Under the pieces are notes generated by a model. It did not search any database, was not told the DNA's origin, and saw only the letters and a list, made by a program, of their open reading frames with translations. The translations under genes were made by a program, and so were the position numbers. A DNA stretch of 64,000 bases, taken from Prostheceraeus crozeri (lineage: Eukaryota; Platyhelminthes; Polycladida; Euryleptidae). The stretch spans positions 1-64,000 of the forward strand of contig CAJQUW010012486.1 in NCBI GenBank assembly GCA_907163375.1. Reading direction: 5' to 3'. Below are positions 1 through 11,380 of this stretch, piece by piece (position 1 is the first letter of the stretch; every line of letters starts with the position of its first letter).

Positions 1-2
1 AG

Positions 3-227
3 AATTTTCTGTCTCAGATAGGCCTATTCTTCCTTGATAAGAGAGGCACAGGTTTTATGACCGATTTTCTTGATTGTAACTTAAAGCTGACACGTAGTCG
101 ACGACAATTTGTGCCACAGCTTGGCAATGGACTAATTAGAAACAATTCATTACGAATTTCAGATGCTGTCCGATTTTTATTAAGGATTGAAATGTATCAG
201 GAGGAAACTATCAATCAACTTGTTTGA
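3..227 (+). CDS. open frame from the left edge, unknown product (partial)
   Basis: A frame is open from the window's left edge to a stop at 225-227, about 74 codons with no early Met. The protein reads like coding sequence (for example GLIRNNSLRISDAVRFLLRI) and is not low complexity. In DNA this AT-rich an open run of this length is uncommon but possible by chance. It may be the 3' end of an exon or the C-terminus of a transposon protein that starts outside the window. The stop lies inside the left arm of the perfect inverted repeat at 221-390, which hints that both belong to one mobile element. I do not recognise the family. Confidence 0.3.
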   Translation, partial: NFLSQIGLFFLDKRGTGFMTDFLDCNLKLTRSRRQFVPQLGNGLIRNNSLRISDAVRFLLRIEMYQEETINQLV

Positions 228-390
228 TATGATGTTGGAAAGAATCAGGAATGTTTTGATGTTAAATGATTACAGTATAATTGTATGCTATTATAATACA
301 ATTAAATACATGTTTTGATATATATTAGAATACAATTATTATCATTTAACATCAAAACATTCCTGATTCTTTCCAACATCATATCAAACA
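221..390. repeat. perfect 50-bp inverted repeat with 70-bp spacer
   Basis: Positions 221-270 and 341-390 are exact reverse complements over 50 of 50 bases, separated by 70 AT-rich bases. The arm starts TGTTTGATATGATGTTGG. Such a perfect hairpin points to a recent foldback insertion, an inverted duplication or gene conversion between arms. No flanking target duplication was evident. Confidence 0.95.
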
Positions 391-2835
391 GCATGATTAA
401 TCAGGGCCTTTCCCCTATATCAATCAACTACTTTAAGTCATCCGGTCTCAGACTTTTGCAAATGACTGTAAAACAAAAACAGAGCGTTACAAACAACTCG
501 ATTACTTTTTGATCCACACACGTGGTCGGTTTTACAGGATTTCTCGTCTATTACAGAATTATAAGGGAACGGTAATAATGACAGGAAAAATTAGAATCGC
601 AAAGACTTCAGTTGAATAGTCCGTTAACTTAATTGTACAAATATTTGTTTAAGTTGCTCAGAACTTTCGAATTATGATGCAGAGTTGCAGTTATGATTAT
701 TACTGTCCTGACAATTAGCAAGGTATACTTCATAATTACAAACAAAAGATACGATATCTAGAAATTAAAAAATCGAAGGAATTAAAATGTGAAAGAAGTC
801 TTCATATAATAATAACAAATGTTTTCAAAATCTGATACATGTGCATGATGATGAAAGTGAAAAGATAACACTATCCAAAGATAGAATCCTACTGCGACAA
901 ATACAACTTTATCTATTAAAAGATCTCCTGATTCTCCTCACAAGGTTTTCCGTTTTCCTTGAATATTCTAAATCTCTGCATGGCCGTGAGAGTTGATTAA
1001 CTTAAGCATATAAATTGACTTCTGCAGTCAGGGACTCGAGTAATTTACAGAATCAATCTATTTCTTAATGCCGGTAAGTGTTTAAAACTTAGTATTAAAT
1101 TCAATAGCAAATTAAATATAGCTGAAGTAACATTTCGGATGCGAAATGGAAGCACGCACGGAACGTCAACTTAATCCGAAACACTATTATCAGCATACCT
1201 TTCAATCGATGATTCAATAACGCGGTAAAAAGGATGTTCGTGAGTCATTGTATAGCTTGTAATGCAGTGCGATTTATCAAGTCTTGAACTCAGATTGCTG
1301 AACAGGTCTATTTACAAGTCAGATGACTTAACATCATAAATCACAGTGTGTCATTCTTATTTTATTCTTTTATTTACCTCTGCCGTGAATTACGAACCAC
1401 TAATATAGGAGAAAATTGTGAAAGAAAATAATTTCAGAATGTCGCTGAAGTTACCACCAACTCCAACTTTTTAAAAAGAGTCTCCACAGAATTCGCAACG
1501 TTGGCGCTACTATTCACTTGGTGTTACTTCGTTAACGATTTTGTGAAGCAGTCTAACGCAAAAATTTAAACTCAGGTGATAGAAATAGAGAGTGCACAGA
1601 ACATTCTAACACTTTCTCTATTAGAGCAACCGGTTGGCCTAAAACCGCAAAATCAGGTTTCCTCGAATAACTGAAAATTTTCAAAAATATGACTTGGTCC
1701 TGCATGAATAATAAATCTGTACAGTAGGTCTAATCGACCCGCTGAAATATTGTTCTACTCATTAAATGTGAATCCGAATATACACCCTTTCCCAACATTG
1801 TTGTACTATTACAACCAGCAAATGACGGTTATTAGGTCTATAAATTGAAATAACTACTAGAATAATGCGATTTCTTTAAAAATGACTTATGGATTTAATG
1901 TCATACTGTTGGATAATGATTTTGTAGCCGTATATATATTTGATAAATCGAGTGTTAAAGTTTTGAAAACATTATAAGAAGACCGAAAACGTATTAGGTT
2001 TAAAGAAAGTAGACTTCTGCTTTTGAAAAAGTGTGTTTAGTTTTCGGTCAACCGAGAGCGAGTATTAATGTAGAAAAGGAAAATATAAATGTCTGATTGA
2101 ATGAGTGAATTTCATGGACACGTGCGTACTTGTACGTGGATGTAATTACTCATCTTCATATGCTTTTGGAGAGGCCGGATGCTATCCAACACAATAGCAT
2201 GCTTACTAATGTGGTGGCAGATATAGAGGTCAATGAGCATTAAATCTATCACATGTCAATTGAAGGTCATTTTAGTGTCAGGTGGGCAACATTAAATAGT
2301 CACACGGACAGCATGATCGCCACTTTGGACTGCCGTATGAAGCCTGTCAATGACGTCATAGGCTTATTGGGAAAGAATAACGCTTAAAACATATTAATCA
2401 ACAAATTTTTCTAAGATTAATAACTTATCTTTGATACCTCATCATAAATTATTTCATAATTGAAGTAGTTTCTAAAAATGGTAAATGATTTCGACTTTTG
2501 CTAGAGGTTCCTCAGACCACATTATATTTAAAAAGAGTGATTACCTCAAAACTCAGTGCAAGAGCGGAGCCAATTATCCAAAAAGGGAAATACAGACTGT
2601 TAAAGTATAGTGCCATCTGCAGGGGAAGATTCGTTACATACTCGTAACCTGAAACAGAAAAATAAATGTATGAACTGCCTGAAACAGATAAATTTATTGC
2701 ATTTCAAAAATGAAGGCAACTGAAAAATAGTTTTTTGCACATCCCTGCCCCATACAAGGCACGAAGCCATACTAGAAGCTGGGGGTGAGAGCCTTCACGT
2801 ACCAGCCCGCATATGAAAGCTTGTCTTGTACTCAC
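391..2835. other. gene-free AT-rich stretch
   Basis: No ORF with protein-like character, no recognisable repeat ends and no exon-like segment with plausible splice sites were seen on either strand. Confidence 0.5.
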
Positions 2836-4352
2836 AGAGCTGAAACCAGGCCGCATTTTTCGGCCCAGATTAAATCCGGGCACTCGTTAAGGCCCGGTTT
2901 CGGCCCACTGCAGTTTCATCTTTCAGTAAAAAACATGCTTAATTGAAAGAAAACATGTTTGCAACGTTTTTTTTCAAAAACACGTGTTATAACAATAATG
3001 TTCTTGCATTCGATTAAAACAATGTACGATTATCAATTATGTCGTTGAATAAAAAGATTCAGCACTTACAATGAAAAATAAGTTTATATTTATCAATATT
3101 CGGTTATATGCTTTTTCCGATGTTTTTCAATTTTAAATGAAATTTGAGACTTGTATTATACTCCGTTAGTAGCCTAAATAAATTGTGCTGCTTTACTAAA
3201 CACTAGACAATAAACTGACATTGAACTTAGTTTATCGAAAGATCAATGAAAGAATACACGTTCAGATAATGTGACTATGCTGGCCTACTGCCTACATACC
3301 ATTAAATACTGAAGGAATGCTGATCATGAAGTATATTAAATGATACTTTGGATTTTTTTGAGAAATAACAACGTGGCATGATGTTGAAATAATTTAGAGC
3401 ATGTTCGTGATGCAATAAAGCCATCGTCATTGTTATACAATAATATTTTGTAGTTCATCTGTTCAGTTGTTTGCAAAGGAAGCGCATTGTTCGATCAAAT
3501 GTTAAAGCGTCGTTTTTCATGTAGAATATTTCTACCACTTCTGCCATAGTTCCATCGTCCTTTCGACTTGTCTAAGAAAACTAAACAGGATTCAAAACAT
3601 GTAATATATCATGTCCATTTTTGATGTCCATAGACCCATTTTGATGTAGCCTAATGGAAGGATAAAGAATTGTTAAAAACTTATATTCGAAAATTATTTT
3701 CATTAAAAAATTCACTTTACAAGACCGGCCTTCAGCGTCCAACACCTCAAGGTCGATGGTAGGGAACTGGCATATGGCTGAATAATGTTTCGGTTGTAGT
3801 GTTGTATGATTCTTATCCGGGGGCATGTGGTTCTTTTGGGAAGAATTCAACATGCCAGGGGTGCAGGAATAACTTTCGAAGGAGGCTTTGGGCGCAGTTA
3901 TCGTCTTTGGTCATTACATGTAGCCATTCGTTGCAATCTTTCTTGATAACACTTCCTAAATGCACGTACTTATACCTACTTCCTGATTAGTTACCTGAAA
4001 AGTCTTTCTTTGAAAATATAAATAGGGACCCACTAGTTTAGAGGGATGAATTAAGCATACTTTCAACGTTTAGCGAGTCTGAGGAAAAAGGCTAAGAACC
4101 TTGAAAAAAATTACATTTATAATCACTTCTTAAGAAACATGTTTTTTCAGCGTGTTTTAAACAGTGCTTTAAACAATTTGTTTAAAACACTACTCACACT
4201 GTTGCAAACTCAATTGCGCATCAATACAACGAAAACAAAATACCAAGCTTAAGAAGCTTCGAGGAAAATCTTTTTAAAAATCGACGGCCCGGACCCGCTT
4301 CCAAAAATCAAGGCCCGGTCTGCTTTGGACCTGGGTCCGGTTCCCCCTCTCT
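2836..4352. mobile_element. non-autonomous hAT-like element with GGCCCGG subterminal repeats
   Basis: The ends are short inverted repeats, AGAG at 2836 and CTCT ending at 4352. They are flanked by GTACTCAC (2828-2835) and GAACTCGC (4353-4360), a 6-of-8 match that fits an old 8-bp hAT target duplication. Both subterminal zones (about 2850-2915 and 4280-4345) are crowded with GGCCCGG/CCGGGC words, unlike the AT-rich surroundings, as is typical of transposase binding sites. The 1.5-kb interior has no transposase-like ORF on either strand. The boundaries rest on imperfect signals, so the superfamily call is an inference. Confidence 0.55.
4152..4191. repeat. short hairpin
   Basis: GTGTTTTAAACA is followed about 15 bases later by its reverse complement TGTTTAAAACAC. 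It lies inside the hAT-like element at 2836-4352 and may be internal structure of that element. Confidence 0.6.
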
Positions 4353-4360
4353 GAACTCGC

Positions 4361-5094
4361 ACAACTACTGAGTTTTCAGTCAGACAGCAATCCATTTCAT
4401 TTAGTTCCAGAGTACCCATGTGCGCAAATATGTGTTGTCAGTCTTGCTCATTTCATTTAATTCATTCATGTATGTACAAAATGTAGGCCTGCCTATTTTG
4501 ACATCTTTAAAAGCTACCATAATAGTTTGAGGTGAATCGAATGTACGTTACATTGAATTGCTTGCTTAGAATTTCTACAATTTCTTTGGCAGCCGAGTTT
4601 TTAGATTCAAATTTTGTTTTTAAAAAGCTACGAGGCATATCTGAATGCAAGCGAACTGAGTTGTCATGAAAGGCTACCTCAAAAAAGACTGACAGCTTTT
4701 ATTATACACTTTCATACTACCCGCATCCAACAATTAAGTAATATCTGCAGCTTCAATTTCAATTATATTGCAAAGTAAATTACGCTGTGTATGCTTGTAA
4801 GATGTAACTCGCAACCATGTTTTACTAAGATTATATAGCCGTATACAATCGGTATCTTATATTTTCAACTCCCTTTCTTCCTTAATCGATGCCGCAGTGC
4901 ACTGTAATTGCCTATCGAAGCCAGCCACATTGCCGATCTTTCGCCTGGCGCTCCCCTACCATCATAAGTGCCTTTTTCAACTAGGTACATGGATTTCCAA
5001 ACCAAAATATGCCCATGTATCATCGATTATTTGATTACAAAATATCAGAAAACAATGTGTAACACGAAAATCAAGGAGCATGAATACAGGAAAA
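4361..5094. other. gene-free stretch left of the Tc1 remnant
   Basis: Nothing protein-like was seen. The left terminus of the neighbouring Tc1 element may lie here, but I could not find a matching inverted repeat on the other side of the transposase. Confidence 0.4.
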
Positions 5095-6070
5095 TCAATA
5101 CTTCGTAGAGTGTCCTTTGTTTTTCAATACTTTTTTGATACGGTTTGGCATTGAAAATAAAAGGTATTTGCACAGTTGGGCACTGATGTCACGGCACCAA
5201 AAAGGCTTTATCACTTCCTCAAGATGACTGAGGGATGTGATTTCAATCTTTGATATTTTTTCCTTCATAATCGCCCACAAATTTTCAATCGGATTCAAGT
5301 CGGGTGAGTAACTCGCCCAATCAAGCACTTCGATCTGAGCCACTCAGTCACAGTTTTTGCTTTATGACATGGGGCGGAGTCGTGTTGAAATATCTCGCAT
5401 GATAGGACATTCATCCAGAGAGGCACTTTGTCACACAGAACATTCTGGTATCGTTGAGAATTCATCATTTGACCTTTTGGGACAAAATAGAGACCACCGC
5501 GGCCACCGTAGGAGAAACATCCCCAAACCATAATTTGTGGGCAATGCTTTACGGTCGTTGTTACAAATCGCGGATCGTAGGGATTTGATGCAGGAGGTCG
5601 ACGGACAAGGCCCCGCACATTATTGAATTGTCTAAAAGTACTCTCATCGGAAAATAGCACTTTTGCCCAGTCTTCCGATGTCCAATGAGCATAGTTTCGG
5701 CAAAATTCAATACGGCGTTTCACAGCTGCCTTCGGCATCAAGGGCTTTTTCGACGCGATGCGAGACGGTAGCTTGAGATCAACCTGTAATCTTCTTCTGA
5801 TGGTGCTTGCCGACACGTTGGAAAACGAAGGAAGCACAGCTTTGACTTCAGAAGATGTAATGAAAGGTTGACTATTCACCAATCGCTTCAAAAGAGCATC
5901 ATCTCGTCGGGTAGTTTTTCTATTCGGACCTTTGCGCTCTTTAGAAATCACTCCGTGGATAATGCGATTCACTGTAATCGATCGGCGATTGCATTTTGTC
6001 GATAACCTTCTTCGTTTAAAATAAGAACTTGAGCTTTTAAAGTTGCGCTGATGTCTGCTTTCCTACCCAT
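5095..6070 (-). pseudogene. Tc1-like transposase, frameshifted (DD34E)
   Basis: This is the coding part of a Tc1/mariner DNA transposon read on the minus strand, encoding the cut-and-paste transposase. From ATG at 6070 an N-terminal segment starts MGRKADISATLKAQVLIL and meets a stop near 5970. The next frame (5972-5295) carries the HTH/linker region and the catalytic motifs LFSDEST and FQHDSAPCH. A third frame (5343-5095) carries SPDLNPIENLW with the last catalytic Glu and the C-terminus to a stop. Two frameshifts, near 5970 and near 5345, therefore separate an otherwise full-length transposase of about 325 residues. No terminal inverted repeats were found around it. It is a dead copy; the family assignment is firm, the subfamily is not. 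Confidence 0.9.
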
Positions 6071-8100
6071 GTCAATGAGAATTCGTCGATGTATCAGAAT
6101 TTGTGACGCTTCAACTACTTAACACTACAGGTTGCATGAAAGAAAAATCTATAAATTACCATAGAAAGTTGACATTTCTTCTCTAATGAATCAGCATATG
6201 AATTTGAATAAAGAGCGTCATAGAAAGCCAACAGATTCAGACACTATGAGAGTTATATTTAGATGTTAATGACCTTATATCTCTACCAAATCGTATTTTG
6301 CAGAAAATTTCTAATGCCATGGCCAATACTGTATATGTAATAAGTAATCGTGCAATTGACAAAAGATGTACATGTAATAATATATCTCCCTCTTGTCATG
6401 ATGAACTTCATGCTCGGCAGTGCAACACACCCTATTGATGCAGACTGTCTATCTGTCGCAGGAGACTGTGGTGATTGCTTTACTCAATTGCTCATTACAC
6501 AAGTTTCGTTCCTACATTGCTTGCTAATGTTTTCCCTTTTCCCAGATGTGAGGATCTCAATACACCTCCCCGCACAAATGATCTCGCATGAATTCCGACT
6601 TAACATCATAACATATGCTCGTCATCACTAGTTTTCGCCAAACATCCAGTTGCAGTGATTTTTCAATCCAATAAAGAAATTTTATACTTCGATTTTAATT
6701 ATGAAATTGTAAATCCCGATTATCCATGCATTGTCAAAGAACGGAAAGAGTAATGTGATGCTCTCTTCGGAGGTTGGACAACAAGCTGCTCGACAATAAG
6801 ACAGTTGAATTCACTATTCCTATACCTATACGAGTACATGTGGCTAAGTCTTAAGGTCTTGGTCATTCCCATCGAAGTTAATTAAAAAGCATTGCTTCTC
6901 CAAACTAATCAGCGACTCAAAGAAGCTGTAAAATACTATTCTTGCTATTGTAATACTCAAATCCTTGGTAATTTCTCCAAAACAGTGAAAATGCTTATCT
7001 CACTTGTGGTGCTAGATGTCAAAAGATAGTACATTTAATGAAATCAAAACTGCTATTACATTAGCGATTAGCGATACAAATAATAATGAGTTGTTACTCT
7101 ACCTAAATATAGCCTACTTACCCCACAGTTACCGTTCTCATTAAACTCACTTCTCATAAACACTTAACCAGGTTCATAATGACAACCATTTCTTTTAAAT
7201 ACTGCACATCAAACCAGTGATGCAACCTCGATTAGATTTTAGTTGGTGGAGATCGACCGCGAATTAAGTTATATAATACTGATTGACTTGTATACTGGGT
7301 GCTTTCAATAAAGGAAAACAAAACTATTTGTGTTTGTCAGGTTATTAATAACATTGTGTCAGCACACTAGAAATTCCAATACAATCTATGATAGTTTTGA
7401 ATAGTTAATTAGTACATCATATGATATGAAAACAAAAGATGCCTTATACTAATAATTGCAGATAAAAATGATGATCGTTCACGGACACGCTTAAAGGATT
7501 ATTCAATTCATGATATAAAATCGCTACAAAACAATTCTGTGAATAAAGAGTCTCGAAATTCATTGAAATCATCGAATAGCACAAAGCCTTTTGTCCAATT
7601 TCAACAGTTGCTTATTTTGGATACAAGAATCTTGAATTTGCATTTAGATATACAGGTAGGCCTATACATAAAATTTGAATAAAAAAATGAACTATAAAAA
7701 CATAAAAATATACTTTCAGTCTGTATCTAACTAAAATCCAGTCGGTTTCTGTATGGAACGAGACCAAAGATTACACTCTCACGGAATGTTCTACACGCTA
7801 TGACTACTACCAAAATGCGCGCCTTTCGAGTTCTACCAAGTTCCTTTGATCTACAGATCAGATGAAAAAGTCATGTAAATTGAAGGAAAATTGAAGTTTT
7901 CGACCAAAATATCAGTTTGGTGTGTTTAATTACTCCGACTATGCGAAATCTATTAACTCTAGCGTCACAATTTAAGGCATGATATGTCTTCATATCATTT
8001 TCTATCACGTAGCGTTCTTCTGCTGCATTATTTATGTAAACAATCTCTCGATTTCAGAGACTACAGACGCTTTCCCTTAGTAAACATTAGTAAATGTTAC
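6071..8100. other. gene-free stretch
   Basis: About 2 kb of AT-rich DNA with only short ORFs of non-protein-like composition. No transposon ends or exon-like segments were recognised. TAGGCCTA and TACGAGTA, words recurrent across the window, occur here at about 7650 and 6829. Confidence 0.4.
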
Positions 8101-8788
8101 TAATGGGCATTTCCACGCGTGACGGAATCACTTTTGAACACCTATTTTTGGATCATTTTTAATTTTTTCGGCAAAACATTGATCATTCGTTTAAATTATA
8201 GTCCTATTTTCCTCAGAGCATGACTGAAGAATTCTACTGTGGTATTCAGATGTCAAAAAAGGATTTTGATTTTTTTAGAGGCATGTTTCAAAATCATGAA
8301 TTCTTCGTGACGGAATCACGCAGAGAATTTTTCAATTTTTAATTTGCGTGAACCGAGAAAAGTCTGCGAATCCAGAGGTCCAATTCGCATATACTCTCAG
8401 TATGTTTGATGGTTGGGCATATATACGGATGGTGTTGTTTATTCTCTTAGTATGGTCTGTGTTAGTCAAAGATGTCATCGTGACGGAATCACCGTGACGG
8501 AATCACTCTCCGATTTGCTCCTACAAATTCAAATTTTTAATGTATTTCATCCATGAAAAACATGTCATATTTACAGCCTGAGCCGCCACGGAAGTCAACA
8601 TTCTTAGACTTATTTGCACCATACAAGTAGGCCTACTAGACCCATCTGAATGAAAAATCACTGCTAGTAGTGGCATCCAGATATGCATTTTATCCGATTC
8701 TCAACAACAAATTGCGTGCAATATTAGGTACGCCTACCGGTACCGTTGCATCATCAAGTTTGAAAAATGATGTATTCAAAATGTTAAA

Positions 8789-9160
8789 TCATGTCAAAAT
8801 ATCGTAGTCCTCTACGAATTGCGGAGATAGTAAATTGGAAACCGACTTTCTCCCTTTTTCACTGTTGACAGGCTTCGGCAGTTTCCATATGCCTGCCTCA
8901 GAAATACAGTCAGTATCATCCCTAGATGGAGCAATGTAGAAATATGTCATCAGATATGTCATCTCTTGTAAAAATTGACCCTTAACACTGTCTTCTAGCC
9001 CCTGAACGGAAGTTGATCCTAGTGCATTCGGTGCCTCTTTGATGTCAAAACTACCAAAATTGTCTGCGCTTATTAGTGAATCTGAAAGTGCATTGGCACG
9101 TTTTACGTTGTTTTGTTGTTTATTATGTCTCCTTTTAAGTTTATTTTTTTTTTCAGACAT
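8789..9160 (-). CDS. hypothetical protein inside the TIR element (123 aa)
   Basis: ORF of 123 codons plus stop. It starts with a Lys/Arg-rich segment (MSEKKNKLKRRHNKQQ) that resembles a nuclear localisation or nucleic-acid-binding tail. The rest is acidic to neutral and ends in FVEDYDILT. It follows the 111-aa ORF on the same strand after 37 bases, in a different frame. No family was recognised. It might be a DNA-binding accessory protein or a captured host exon, but that is only inference from the basic N-terminus and its location inside terminal inverted repeats. Confidence 0.35.
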   Translation of the reverse strand: MSEKKNKLKRRHNKQQNNVKRANALSDSLISADNFGSFDIKEAPNALGSTSVQGLEDSVKGQFLQEMTYLMTYFYIAPSRDDTDCISEAGIWKLPKPVNSEKGRKSVSNLLSPQFVEDYDILT

Positions 9161-9197
9161 AGTACTCCATCGTTTACTTTCTAGACCTTTCTCTCTC

Positions 9198-9533
9198 TTA
9201 ATAAGTGTTATGCAAATCTAAGTCTGTCCGAACTCTGTCGAATGTTTGGAAAATTATTCTATCCTGCAAAAAAAGAGATTTCCGTCCGCTAACTAATGAA
9301 TCTAGATCAGGAGACTCAGCTTGGAGAAGTCTGGAGGATCGACCCGTTAAATCATTGCTGGAAGTCATCAAATGAGAGCTTTTGTTAATGTATGAGTTTT
9401 GAGGGGAAATAGGAACATTGCCGCTAAATTTATTTTCAGGCATCAAGGAATCATTCAGAACGTTTTTTGTCACCATTGACGTTTTCAAAAAGTCATGTAA
9501 AGTCCCGTAGGAGATACGTTCTTGGTTGTCCAT
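9198..9533 (-). CDS. hypothetical protein inside the TIR element (111 aa)
   Basis: ORF of 111 codons plus stop, beginning MDNQERISYGTLHDFL with an in-frame stop just upstream, so the start is credible if the ORF is translated. It is hydrophilic, rich in Ser, Asn and Leu, with no signal peptide, membrane segment or zinc-finger pattern. Its end lies 37 bases before the ATG of a second ORF in another frame (9160-8789). The tandem arrangement could mean two exons, two products or one decayed gene carried by the element. I do not recognise it and cannot show that it is expressed. Confidence 0.35.
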   Translation of the reverse strand: MDNQERISYGTLHDFLKTSMVTKNVLNDSLMPENKFSGNVPISPQNSYINKSSHLMTSSNDLTGRSSRLLQAESPDLDSLVSGRKSLFLQDRIIFQTFDRVRTDLDLHNTY

Positions 9534-10237
9534 TTAACATAAACGTAGCTAATAGATAGCAGTCACTGCTACTAGAACTAATATTTCTTGAGTTTTCAAC
9601 ACATCATGTCGTGTAGGCCTTATACTCTTACTGGCTCCTCAATGCAATGTACTACAGAAACACATGGAAATTATCCGCTCGCACACTTACGTGTATCTTA
9701 GTTTCCCCATCATACTCCTCATGTTTGCAAGGTGAACTCGAAGCCTCCTCTATTTTTCCAGCAATTCCATCGAGCAATTCCGTCACGTGACGGAATCATT
9801 TTTCCATTACTACTATCCGAGAAAAACTTAGCCTAATCTTCCTATCGAGTGAATGCAGAGAATCTAGATTTTCAAAGAAAATTTTTGTGAGATGCATAAT
9901 TTTTTCGTGTCACTTTTTGACAGAATGCAGTAAATGCAAATTTACTGGATTTGAAGTACCTCAATATTAAAGTTATTAGCCGTGACTTTATGAACTTATC
10001 AGTCTCAAGCCTGTCATAAAAGTGATCAAGTAATTACAATAAAAATCATGCATTTTTTAAGATTTATTTGCATGATTTTAAATTAGTTACTGTGTCGAAT
10101 AACTTATCAGCAAGTTGATTAGACAAATAGAATTTGAAATTTCATAATATGTGTATGAGGAATATACTAGTGTTCATGCGAAAATTGGAACTTGAAATTT
10201 TGACATTTTTTAATTTCTCGCGTGGAAATGCCCTAAT

Positions 10238-11299
10238 GTATTATTACTATTACTAATGTATGTTACTAATTAGTATCCTTAGTAAACATCGAAGTCATTC
10301 ACTCGATTTTGCAAATAGCTTCATGACCACTTTTTATACATAGTTGTGACTGATGTTTTTTTATGTAGTATTTACCTTCTGTAATTTTCGTATGTGCTGC
10401 GTCTACCGACTCTCAGTAGACCATTGAATAAAGATCTTTATTATTATTAAACTCATGATTGTGATCAGTACTATTCAATTAACTATTTGTCATCCAGATA
10501 TCCAGATTAAAAATTGCCCAGAAATATATGTAAGCTAATCTATATCGGCCTACTAAGTAATTTATATATTCTAATTATTAAAATCAAAAGCAACTTGGCT
10601 TATATCTTCAATTGCACAATTAGGCTAATGCTATAATCAAAATTGCCACACGACATTTTTCCTGGAATGATAAGGAAATTTATTATTAACAACAATCAAA
10701 TTTGCTTATTAAAGATTTTCTATTTCATTCGGGGTCTCGAGGTTCTGCGCAATGACCATGTATTAAGAATTACGGTTTAGCCGTCACTCTAGGAACCCCC
10801 TAACTCAATTTATATAATAGTCTTCAAAATAAGTCCAAAAAATATTAAGATTTTATTGCCTGCATCTGCTAATCAAGTAATTTTACTTGCATGAACAAAT
10901 ATTTAGTTAAGTAGTTTAATACAGTGTAATGCTACAATGCAATTTTTGTCATTTTCATACCAATCCCCATACTTGTCACATTAACCGACCACCCGGTCTT
11001 TTAAATTCCGCTTCATTGAACACAATCGAGCCAATAGAAAAATCAGCTGTGTTATGGTTGACCATAGAATTCAGGGTAATCATATCTCCTCTATCGATGA
11101 CCTTTACGATATGGATAAATGAGAGAATCCAGTAGACACTCGATTGAGCGATGGAGATTTTTGGTTCACAAAATACTTCAACTTTTCGATAATTCCTAAG
11201 CAGCAAATAGTTGATATTTCATATCATGCCATACCATATGCAAGACATTACGGTCTCTTGACACTGCTCTGACTGATTTTGCTTAAGTAGTACTTTTTG
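10238..11299. other. gene-free stretch right of the TIR element
   Basis: AT-rich sequence. TTACTAAT/AGTAAACAT words next to the element resemble those left of it, which may be an older repeat in which the element landed. The only ORFs are short opposing ones around 10930-11200 with no protein-like character. Confidence 0.35.
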
Positions 11300-11380
11300 C
11301 CCCTGAGGAATCGTGGAAGCGCGAAGCGTTGGGTTTGTGCATAGTTGCACCTCAACATTTTAGTCAATTGATCTACAATA
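11300..11380 (+). ncRNA. hammerhead-like motif, probable Penelope-like terminal repeat remnant
   Basis: CTGAGGA at 11303-11309 matches the hammerhead core CUGANGA. It is followed by a decayed stem-II segment and GCGCGAAGCGTTGGGTTTGTG, where the expected GAAA box reads GAAG. The downstream text (GTTGGGTTT, then CAATAAG about 60 bases on) parallels the right arm of the Penelope-like element near 17340-17390. Hammerhead ribozymes are known in Penelope-like terminal repeats. This copy looks degenerate; assignment is by analogy. Confidence 0.4.

Larger units (their letters stand above)
8105..10233. mobile_element. 2.1-kb TIR element of unknown superfamily with GTGACGGAATCAC repeats
   Basis: The left end GGGCATTTCCACGCG (8105-8119) is exactly inverted at the right end (10219-10233). 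Both ends are flanked by TAAT (8101-8104 and 10234-10237), a probable 4-bp target duplication. GTGACGGAATCAC occurs exactly at 8119-8131, 8307-8319, 8480-8492 and 8494-8506. It recurs with one mismatch at 9787-9799, next to an inverted partial copy at 9776-9786. All copies lie inside the element, as expected for transposase-binding or regulatory sites. Two minus-strand ORFs occupy the middle. No known transposase motif (DDE, RNase H, HUH) is visible, so it is probably a non-autonomous derivative or a poorly known superfamily. Confidence 0.75.

Noticed and set aside
8105-10233. Tandem or clustered GTGACGGAATCAC copies as a CRISPR-like array
   Set aside because: Spacing is irregular, copies are only 13 bp, and the context is a eukaryotic TIR element.
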